Shown here: positions 22,054-31,100 of the stretch, piece after piece | Position numbering within the stretch: the first letter of the stretch is position 1 | Layout of the letters: each line of letters starts with the position of its first letter | NCBI GenBank assembly: GCA_963920635.1 | Contig: OY987307.1 | Span: 16,197,735 to 16,261,734 of the forward strand | Direction of reading: 5' to 3' | Source: Pseudeuparius sepicola | Taxonomy: Eukaryota > Arthropoda > Insecta > Coleoptera > Anthribidae | DNA length: 64,000 nt | Notes under the pieces: generated by a model | What the model saw: only the letters and a program-made list of their open reading frames with translations | Told to the model about the DNA's origin: nothing | Databases searched by the model: none | Program-made: the position numbers and the translations under genes

Positions 22054-22144
22054 AGTGTTTAAAAATGAAACGAGTCAAAACGCAGCTAATTGAAAATGCA
22101 GTACCAACCCTTTCTTCTATTAAAACCACTCAAACCATCATTTA
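22054..22144 (+). pseudogene. THAP gene continuation, third exon candidate
   Basis: After CACCAG the frame reads CLKMKRVKTQL then ENAVPTL. The xLKxxAVPT pattern is what usually follows a THAP finger. A GTAAGT donor follows, but TAA stands in frame directly before it, so the exon is broken or the phase is different. Confidence 0.4.
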
Positions 22145-22237
22145 AGTAAGTAGGTATTAGCTCTCCATAAACAAGGGTATTAGGTATATTAACATTATTG
22201 TGGTGTAAGAAACAATTAGTAGCTTATTTGTTTTAGT

Positions 22238-22350
22238 GTTAAAGTTATAAAGGTAGATGAAAACAAGTCAAGTTCTAGCATCCGTGAAGCAAATTCTAGT
22301 AGTTTGGACGAAACTAGTTTTACAAGTATAAACGAATCTAGTTGTAGTTA
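22238..22350 (+). pseudogene. THAP gene continuation, fourth exon candidate
   Basis: After TTTTAG the frame is Ser-rich (VDENKSSSSIREANSSS) and stops at about 22350, exactly where the dispersed repeat at 22352 begins. The rest of the gene is not visible. Confidence 0.35.
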
Positions 22351-22351
22351 A

Positions 22352-22559
22352 CGAAATCTTGACCAGTCCACGCTGAGGTGAGCTTAATTTTTTATCAATA
22401 TACAAGTTTGAAGAGAGATAGTAATTTAGAAAAACAACCAGTTTTGAATTGCGCGGTCTGAAGGTCTAATGCGCATGTTCCATAGGCCCATGCGCAAATT
22501 TGCAATTTGCCATAAAGAGGGACTTCTACAGCACTCTACCTATATATATGATCTCTATG
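22352..22559 (+). repeat. 200-bp dispersed direct repeat, copy 1
   Basis: CGAAATCTTGACCAGTCCACG through GCATGTTCCATAGGCCCATGCGCAAAT to GATCTCTATG. The second copy is at 26667-26892, about 90% alike, with a longer TA run. The pair brackets the 4.1-kb mosaic between them. Confidence 0.85.
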
Positions 22560-22700
22560 AATTGCCCCGACACTGCATCCATTTGACAGAATCTATTCCC
22601 CAATGGCGGCTGCGCGAACAGGTGCGCAGAATTTTCCCGCCATGTCACCAAGGGGAAATTTACTGCTGGTTGCTGGTTGTTTTATATGCTCTGCTAGTAG
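22560..22700 (-). repeat. Fragment of the 434-bp TIR element (inverted copy)
   Basis: From GCCCCGACACTGCA to GTTTTATATGCTCTGC, this is the complement of roughly 24891-25020 with small differences. It has only one terminus of that element and stops at the dispersed repeat. Confidence 0.75.
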
Positions 22701-23370
22701 GCGCTGTCCAAGAACGGTAGACGCACAGGATTGCTCGATCGGGCAAATCTCTCCGCCGGCGTGACGTCACCGCTAGACTGCTATCTGCTAAGCGCGCCGG
22801 GAGCTACCGTTTAAAATATAGAAAGGGTGGGCTTTCTGTGGATGTTCTGTGTTTTTGAGCTACTTTTGCCAATCCTTTGATTTTTATACACTATTAAGAT
22901 TACAGAGAACTTTTATTTTTTACTTAGAATGTATCAAGACTAAGGGATTAATTTATAAAATTGCCAATATATGGAATAATTGCATACTGAAGAAAATTTC
23001 GAAAATAGTTATTTATGTACCAAGGCAATGAAGTTCAACTTTTTATGACTCATGTGGAATTTAGTTGCCGAGGCCTCTGGCTGAGGCAAATATAAAATAT
23101 TATTATTAAGTATACAAAGTATTTTGAACGTTTGAAAGACGGTAAGTATGATACTAATCTTTTACGATATTATTTTATAAATTAATATTAAAAATAATAT
23201 ATGCCAAATTTTGGTTTCAATTGATTACGAGTATACTCTTAATAAACACTATGAAAATTATGTTTCACAAAAGGTTCGATAAAAGGCGCTTATATATAGG
23301 ACTTGACATTTGGTTTTATTGCACCTGTACTGGTACACAATCTGTGATGCATGTTTTACATTGACAATTT

Positions 23371-23484
23371 CTTCATGAATTAATTCATGAAGTCACTTCA
23401 AGGGCAAATTATTATAAAAAGTCGTGTATTACACTGGCAATTTTTTCATGAATTAATTCATGAATTTCTTCATGAAGTTACTTC
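23371..23484. repeat. Repeated perfect palindromes TTCATGAATTAATTCATGAA
   Basis: A 22-bp perfect palindrome at 23371-23392 and a 20-bp one at 23445-23464, each followed by CATGAAGTxACTTCA. The surrounding words recur with a period near 75 bp, so this is an imperfect tandem duplication inside the THAP element. Confidence 0.75.
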
Positions 23485-24034
23485 ACGAATTAGAGCATGT
23501 CCTATTTTCCGTCAAGTTTTGCGTGAACTTCAGGAGTACTAACATTGAAAATTTGAACACAAGAAAGGTTATATTTTGATACTAGTTTTGTTTGAGGCAT
23601 TAGACGAGAAAGAGGAGAGTACATAGTTTTAAAGATAATATACTTAGATAAAAAGTGTGTGAAATGTTACAATAATATGTTTTATTTATGTATTCCGCTG
23701 CCAAGGCACAGCTCCCTCATTCACAAAATAATCACAAAACTCCTCTTGGGCAGCATCGCAAGCATGTCTTGGTGAGCATGTTTGGTAAGAAAGTCCAAAT
23801 TGAAATATATAATCTTTATCAAGCTCTTTCTAGGATGGAAGTAGGACATTCGGGTCTCAAAAATTATGTAATGTGCAACATGCCAATGTTATGGTTTGCA
23901 CTTTTTCCACATTCAAATTAATTTTTAGTAAAAAAACTCTAAAACGTTTGGCTAAAATGCCAAATGCATTTTCAACTACTCTTCTTGCCAGACTTAATCT
24001 GTAGTTAAAGAAGCTTTGGATGAAGATGGAAAGG

Positions 24035-24293
24035 TTAAACTCTTTTACCTAGCAGTTCACTCTGTAAATCTCTTTCATAGTCATTTGCCGTAAAATGACG
24101 AGAACAAATATGACTGTTAGGTATTAGGGTTGAAACTGTCCATTCTTTTACATCTTGCCACCCATGCTCTCCCAATCGTTTGTGAAAGCATATCTTTTGA
24201 CTTGGGGAAGGTATGGAACATAATATTTTCGCCTGCTTTTTTTAAAGCGTAAGTTGTATTACAACCATAAACAGCACACCTCGTTCCTGTCAT
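24035..24293 (-). pseudogene. THAP-domain exon (frameshifted)
   Basis: ATG 24293 opens TRCAVYGCNTT, then FHTFPKSKD and a WVARCKRMD segment. After one single-base shift near 24155 it continues HICSRHFTANDYER, giving all C2CH ligands of a THAP finger, and it ends in a stop at 24035-24037. THAP fingers bind DNA in P-type transposases and in some host regulators. The position next to the element terminus favours a transposase N-terminus. Confidence 0.75.
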
Positions 24294-24739
24294 AATGTAT
24301 TCTAAATAAATAATAAAAATAAAGTATAGGGTAAAGTGTATTTAAAATGATAAAATATAAGTACCTACCTATTAAATAACCCAGTACATACAAAAAAATC
24401 GAAGACAATGACGAGGAGATCTCAAATCTAACTTCTAACCTATAATGGCACAAAACATTCGATATTAGAGAGATAATTTGACAAAATATATTAGTTCTTA
24501 CGTTTTTAATACTAAGCAAGATGTACTAATTTAGTATAAATATTCAATAATAGATTGAAAACTAAAAACAGGTTACATAAAATAAAGAAAACACAGTCAA
24601 AACCCGCGTCAAAACCCGCACCGCTGATGTACAAATAACACCGTTAGTCTAGCGCTGACGTCACACTCATCTGCCGACTGGCGAACATTACGCTTACGAG
24701 ATCGAGCAATCCTGTGCGTCTACCGTTCTTGGGCACTGT

Positions 24740-25745
24740 CGATCCGCCTCATCCGCTGAAAAGACGCGAACTACCAACAGTACCAACTACCACTGCGGCC
24801 ATGGATTGACATCGCAATTGACTATATGGGCCCCCTGCCCCCTGCCAAGTAACGACTACCTTTTAGCAGAGCATCACAGATTACCCACCTCAGAGCATAA
24901 TATAAAACAACCAGCAGTATAACTTTCCCTGGCGGGAAAATTCTGCGCACCTGTTCGCGCAGCCGCCATTGGGGAATAGATTCTGTCAAATAGGTGCAGT
25001 GTCGGGGCGATTGGGCAGTTCTTTTTTGGCTGTATGAGGGATATTACAGTGCCGTGGAGTGTGCTTTTTTGTAAATTGTGCTTTGTGCTAATATTTTTAA
25101 ATAAAGAATCCCAGGAAGGGGTCAGAGCTGCTTGTGCTTACCACACAATATATACTTTACTAATACTACTCTATATTTCTGAATGGATTTTCCCGACTAC
25201 ACCTCTGACTTCTATTCACCCATTATGGTTCAAGGTCATTGAATTTGCTGATGATTTCTCAAGAGTATTTTATACTGCTGGTTGTTTTATATGCTCTGCT
25301 TTTAGTGTTAATAGATGAGAATGAACACATGGGGATAGCCGTTACAAGGATATCAAAATAGCCGTTACAAGGAAATCAAAATAACTAAAGATTATAACCT
25401 CACTAAACACAGTATCTTTACTTCGAGAAGTTTTTTCGAGGCTAGGACTTCCCGAATCGATAACTGCTGATAATGAAAAGCAGTTTTCTGTCAAGGAATT
25501 TAGAGATTTCTGCAAGGAGAATAATATTACGCTGCACAACACTATCCCATATTGGCCCCAACAAAATGGGGAAGTTGAAGTTGAACGGCAGGAGCAAATG
25601 GAAATTAGATTTACAAGGTTATTTAACTATGTATAACGTATAACAGTACTCCACATTCCACAACAGGCAAGACACCGTCAGAGCTAATTTTCCAAAGACA
25701 ATTATTTAGAGATACGTACGTATGCAAAAAATCGCAACAATCGAA
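24740..25745 (+). pseudogene. Ty3/gypsy-type integrase fragment (split)
   Basis: The left piece (24760-24865) ends in DIAIDYMGPLP, the first catalytic Asp region. The right piece (25305-25745) has PESITADNEKQF (second Asp) and PYWPQQNGEVE (Glu), then STTGKTPSELIF. A 434-bp element sits between them, and reading resumes in frame behind it apart from a one-base defect just before it. A 23-bp tandem duplication (ATAGCCGTTACAAGG-type) lies at 25337-25378. It is a remnant with no gag, protease or LTR in view. Confidence 0.8.
24866..25299. mobile_element. 434-bp TIR element in the integrase fragment
   Basis: The left end GCAGAGCAT (repeated at 24891 as CAGAGCATAATATAAAACAA) and the right end ...TTGTTTTATATGCTCTGC are inverted. 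TTTTA flanks both sides (24861-24865 and 25300-25304), a probable 5-bp target duplication. It has no coding content. A truncated relative lies at 22560-22700. Confidence 0.75.
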
Positions 25746-25902
25746 GATAGGTGGTGAAAGTAAAAAATTAGCGGCGTCTTTTCATTGCAACTATACCTGG
25801 ATGCCCTTCGTGTGCTGCCTCCATTACATGTTGCTCAGCCCTCAGCTCTCTGGAATTACGAGTACAATCTTATCACTTCTCTTAGTAAAATTTCTCCGTG
25901 GA
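25746..25902. other. No recognised feature
   Basis: Transition between the integrase fragment and the next fold-back. Nothing supported. Confidence 0.4.
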
Positions 25903-26520
25903 ATAGTATATTTCATTACGAGTCTGGAAATAAAGATTTTTCCGTGCGCGCGTGACAAATTCCCGTGTGAGGCGCAGCCGAACACGGGAAGTCATGCTAT
26001 GCAAGCACGGAAAAATCTATTTCTGGACGTGTAATGAACGATATTTTTTATTATACTTCTTTGAAAACGGAAACTTAAAACATTTTATCGGCATATTATA
26101 ATAAATTTAATTGACAAAAAATAAACAATGCAGACAATATAGTGTTTGGTATATATGATGCGTTTCCATGGTTACTCTCAAATTATTTCAAAGGTGCTTT
26201 GTTGTAAATTAGTTATTGTCAGATAAGGTGAATAAAACGTCAAAAATATTACAGAAATGTATCTAAATATTGAAACACTTACGAATTAAAATACAAAATA
26301 GGTATATGTTAAATATCAGAGAGTATATACAGTTTCTTAAATTTAGTTGACTTTGCTGTATATTTATATTTTAAAGCCATATATTCGGTATTTTTATTCA
26401 GCGCACGGAAAGTTTTTCCATGTGCTGTTTCCGTGCGCTAGCCCGAAAAACCCCATCTTTCATTATTGCTAAAACAGATGAAAATAAGGTGTTTTCAAAG
26501 AAGTATAATAAAAACATAAT
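25903..26520. repeat. Nested fold-back region
   Basis: The inner stem pairs TCATTACGAGTCTGGAAATA (from 25913) with the complement ending at 26037 around a GC-rich loop. The left end AATAGTATATT resembles the 7656 MITE. An outer pair links TTTTATTATACTTCTTTGAAAAC (26047-26070) with its complement at 26494-26519. There is no coding content. Confidence 0.65.
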
Positions 26521-26666
26521 TCCGCTTGAAACACTTCATAGTTCCTTACATTTTCGTTCCATCTGCCAATTTCTGCAATTTCTGGCATACTCTACAATTT
26601 GTTGTAGGTATTCACTGTCAAAAGGTATCTTTGCAGTTGTACAAAAAAAAGTACAAAAATTTACCT

Positions 26667-26892
26667 CGAAATCTTGACCAGTCCACGTTGAGGTGAGTTT
26701 AATTTATTATCAATATACAAGTTGGTATAGGGAGATAGTAATTCAGAAAAATAACCACTGTTTTGAATTGCGCGGTCTGAAGATCTAATGCGCATGTTCC
26801 ATAGGCCCATGCGCAAATCCACAATTTGCCATAAAAGCGTACTTCTACAGCACTCTACCTATATATATATATATATAATCATGATCTCTATG
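26667..26892 (+). repeat. 200-bp dispersed direct repeat, copy 2
   Basis: The counterpart of 22352-22559. It ends GATCTCTATG after an expanded (TA)n run at 26862-26878. Confidence 0.85.
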
Positions 26893-27318
26893 GGACAAAG
26901 CAATAGCTGGCGATATGCGTCCCTATGAAGAGATAATACGTGGAAGATTTAAGCTCACAAGAGAATTCCATTGGAAGAGATAAGAAATGTATTTTATCAT
27001 TGTATAAGAATTTATGTGTTGATTGACGTAATACGTCAATCAAGTGATTTATGTTTTCAAGTTGGGCGCTCACAGCAAAAGCTAGACATATCCGTCCCAA
27101 CAAAGAAGTGGCATAGGCCCAATATTGGCTAAGTTGTTCTTAAGAGCAGATGCCATAAAAAGGTGAGAAGAAGAAGAAACGTGATTCTAACCTTCTTTAC
27201 GGTTTTCAATTCCACTTCACCAATTTGTCTTTTTCACGTGTATTTTCTGTTTTAAAAAATATTTTATATGTTAAAATAGCACAATGGAAAAAACTTAATA
27301 AAAGTTATTAGAAGAAAT
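26893..27318 (+). promoter_or_regulatory. BOP1 upstream region
   Basis: The 5' flank of the gene. A perfect inverted repeat, TTGATTGACGT (27019-27029) and ACGTCAATCAA (27033-27043), contains two TGACGT half sites of the CREB/ATF type. A short AAG run lies at 27167. No clear TATA box or initiator can be named, and any 5' UTR intron is unknown. Confidence 0.4.
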
Positions 27319-28155
27319 ATGGGCAAACACCCAGTAAAACGTGTAATAACTTCTAGTAGTTCTAATAGTGATTATAAAGACACAAAACTAGAAGAATCAG
27401 ATGTGGAAGACTTTTTGAATACCGAGTTTGATAATAAAGAAAGCGATAGCGAAGACTCAAACGCTGAATTTGATGAAAGTGAAGATGAAGATAACGAACT
27501 TATTAAAGAAGAAAGTGAAGAAAATGATAGTTCTCTATCAGACACAAATGCCGAAGAAGATGAAAGCGGAGAAAGCTCGGAAGACGAAGATGATGACGAA
27601 GACCTACAAAGTGGTGAAGAAAACAACGAGACTACTGAAGGAAGTGAAGAAGAAGACCTTGAACCTGACATAGCTGCCAAGAAAGGAATTAATAATGATA
27701 CACAAGCACAAGAATATTCCAAATCGGAAAAAAAATCAAACCTCATCAACGAATACGAAGAACATGACACATCAGACGAAGAGGATATTCGAAACACTAT
27801 TGGTAACATACCAAAAAATTGGTATGATGATTACAAACACCTTGGATATGATTGGGATGGAAATCAAATAATAAAACCAGAATCGGGTGACCATTTAGAT
27901 GAATTTTTAAAAAGAATGGAAGATCCTGCCTTCTGGAGGACAGTGAAGGACCCCCAGACTGGACAAAATGTTGTTTTAAGTGATAATGATATAGAGTTGA
28001 TTAAGAGAATCAAGGCACAAAAAATACCAGATGTTAGTTTTGAGGAATATGCTCCGTGGATCGAGTGGTTTACAAGCAAAGTGGAAGAAATGCCCATTAG
28101 AAAGTTTCCCGAGCATAAAAGGTCATTTTTGCCTAGTAAATCTGAAGCTAAACAG
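27319..28155 (+). CDS. BOP1: BOP1 exon 1 (coding)
   Basis: 279 codons: basic start (MGKHPVKRV), acidic tract, then the first part of BOP1NT with [13 protein letters not shown] and [12 protein letters not shown]. It ends AAACAG before GTAGGT, phase 0. The ATG at 27319 gives the expected basic N-terminus and has no upstream in-frame rival that I could see. Confidence 0.95.
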
Positions 28156-31100
28156 GTAGGTGATATGTGAGTTTTTCTCGCACTTCTCAATGATTTTCAC
28201 CAAACTTCACCCTTGTTGGGCCATAGATTATGAAAATGGCAGAAATATTTGTATGAAATGCTTATTTTTTTGATAGTCGCTATTTATACGTCCGACGTAT
28301 ACATATAATAGTTGGTAAACGTCTTGTGCTCTAATTGGTGAGTTGAGTCACATGGCTTCTTTGGACGTACATTTAAGCCTCGATTTAAGCCCAATTTAAC
28401 TTCATACACGTCCGAAATATACGTTGCAATAAGGCGTGTTAGCCCTTTTTTGGTGATGGGTGCTGCCGTATGAAAAAAGAAGGGGCATTTGCCCCATATT
28501 GTGGCAGTCGGCAGCAATGGGCGCTGCTGTATGTAAATGTACGTAAACAAGGCATAAATCTTTTAAAGTCCATTATGCTTCTTATTGCAATGTTTACTTC
28601 GAACATGTATGGAGTTAAATGTATTTCCAAAGAAGTCACGTGACTAAACTCGTCAATGAGAGCACAAGACGTATACCAACTTTTATATACGTCGGACATA
28701 CAGGGTGTTTCATTGCGGGTGAAGAGGTACCATATTATCAGTAATTAATAGTCCTGGAGCTTTGGGAAAAAGTCTTAAGTAATGTGGTTAAGAAAAATCG
28801 CTGGAAATTATTTTTAAGTTCGTAGGTCGGCCGCTAGGTGTCGTATTTTTTCACTAATAAAGGTACTTATATCAAAAATAATTTTATTGCCCTCTTCAAC
28901 AAATTCTGAACAACTTTCGTTAAGGATTTTTTGCTCTAGCTCTTCAAATACCTAGAGGTGAAACGGGCGGATAAAACTTGACTTGAAAAAATGCTGCTAA
29001 CTCCGGTTTTGCTTAATCGAATTGGTCGAATTTGGGCTTGTTGAAGAGAGCATTCCTTTTTCTATCAAATGGCTAATGACATATGTATTCTGTTACAATC
29101 AAAAAGTAGGTAGATTAAATTTACAACAAAAAATATCAAAGGTTCAAATCGATATCTTCGTTAGTTTCGGAGTTGTCGCCAAAAGAATAATAATTATTAA
29201 CATGTTATTTGAAAGAAGGCAGGTATTTTTTGTCAAAGATTTCCATGGTCAAGCATTCCATGAAATAAATAAAAATCTGCTTGAGCTTTTCGTAAATTGC
29301 TATTTTTCTCACTTTTTATTCCGTTAAACGTATTTCTAATTTACCTACTTACCTTACCTGCCGTATTGATATAAAATTATCTCGGAAATCATCTAGTAAG
29401 CCATGAAACAAAATCGTTTGGTCTCTAGGGAAGCAAAAAAGTAAACGTCACATGAATCAAGCTTTAATATTAGTATTGTGTCAAATCTTGGGTTTTTGTA
29501 AATTTTGAGTTAAAATTGTGTGTTGCATTTATTAAAAAATGCCTTATACGAATGCCGAAGCTTACGATGTGCTTGCCATATTAGGTATATATTTTCAATG
29601 TTTTGAACATGCTCCACTTGCGGAACGTGAATACGCTGTCAGGTATTTACGAAAAGCTCAAGCAGATTTTTATTTATTTCATGGCATGCTTGACCACGGA
29701 AATCTTTGAAACTGATACCTAAAGTCTATCCAAGATACAGCGGCAGTGGATCAAAACATTGGCCACCACGTGACCTATTCTCTTATTGGCCTGGCCGTCA
29801 TAAAATGTCAAGTGTTTACGCGGCGAGCAGAATGCAGGGCCGGCTCTTCCCTCAGTTGAGTTTTCTGCATATTTTAGATCGGATCGCGAGCAGTATATTC
29901 TGTAAATTTATTTTGCTACTTAATTTAAGGAAATTTATAAAGATCCACGAAAGGAGAAACACACATTTTAGAACTTCTAAAAGAATTAATTGAGAATTAC
30001 ATGCCACTTTCAATCTCATATTAGTCCCCCCTGGTAATCGTATCTTGGATAGACTATAGGAACCTTCTTTTTTGAAATAACATGTTAATAATTATTCTTT
30101 CGGTGATTACTCCGAAACTAATGATGATATCGATTTGAATCTTTGGTATTTTTTGCTGTGAATTTATCTACTTTTCGATTATAACAGAATAAATATGTCA
30201 TTGCATTTAAAATTTCGGAGAAAGTTGTAATATAAGGGAAATTTTTCAAATTGTGCCCTCTAGCGGTGACCACGAAATTCGAAATGACCTTAATGGACAA
30301 TCATTTGATAGAAGAAGGAATGCTCTCTTCAACAAGCCTAAATTCGACCAATTCGGTTAAGCCAAACCGGAGTTAGCAGCACTTTTTCAAGTCAAGGTTT
30401 ATTCGCCCGTTTCACCTCTATTTGAAGAGCTAGAGCAAAAAATCCCTAACAAAAATTGTTCAGAATGTGCTGAATTACAACTCAGTTATTTTTTATATAC
30501 CATTATTAATTATTATTTTGAGAAAACTCTTTTTTCAAATTTACGGTTGCGTCTGTTGCAAATACGCCTCCTCGCGACTGATCTACGAACTTAATATTCT
30601 GTAGTCTATTTTAGTATTTCTTTTTAATAACACAACAAATTTTGATAGAAAAACACAACTAACACCAGGGGAAAAATGAATGGGACATTTTTTTAAAAGG
30701 GCCAGGTATATTTTTTATTTATATTTCAATTTTACAAAATTGTCCTACATGCTGTGACTATATAGAACCTTACCTAATATTATTTTATATTTCCATCGTG
30801 TTATTCTGTTAAATATATACAGGGTGATTCTGTTCCGGTGCTCAACATGGGGATCTCGGAAACCGCAATAGATACGAAGTCGGTCAAATGGAGGCAAACT
30901 TGCGCCTTTGGGCGCCTAATAATAGGCCGTTGAGAAAGTTAAAATATTTTCATGGGTTGCTGAGATATTTAAGAAAAACCGAATTTTTGAAATTTAGATT
31001 TTATTTTTTTCTGGCGCCATTTGCGATATTATTGAAAAATAAATTATACTTTTTCATTGCAACTTTTTCTGGACTACGTCATAGTATTTTTAGATTTTCG

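Larger units (their letters stand above)
22702..24739 (-). mobile_element. TIR element carrying a THAP-domain exon
   Basis: Inverted ends: CCAAGAACGGTAGACGCACAG on the left (to 22740) and its complement on the right (24710-24738). A subterminal inverted box, GTGACGTCACCGCTAGACT, lies at 22761, with a near match at 24646-24664. The minus-strand THAP exon (24293-24035) starts just inside the right end, as in P-type transposons. Transposase domains beyond the finger are absent, so this looks like an internally deleted P-like copy. No clean 8-bp target duplication is visible because both flanks are rearranged. Confidence 0.65.

Noticed and set aside
27372..27809. Long serine-rich frame on the minus strand
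   Set aside because: It is the antisense of the Glu/Asp/Ser acidic tract of BOP1 exon 1; repetitive GAA/GAT codons keep the opposite strand open.
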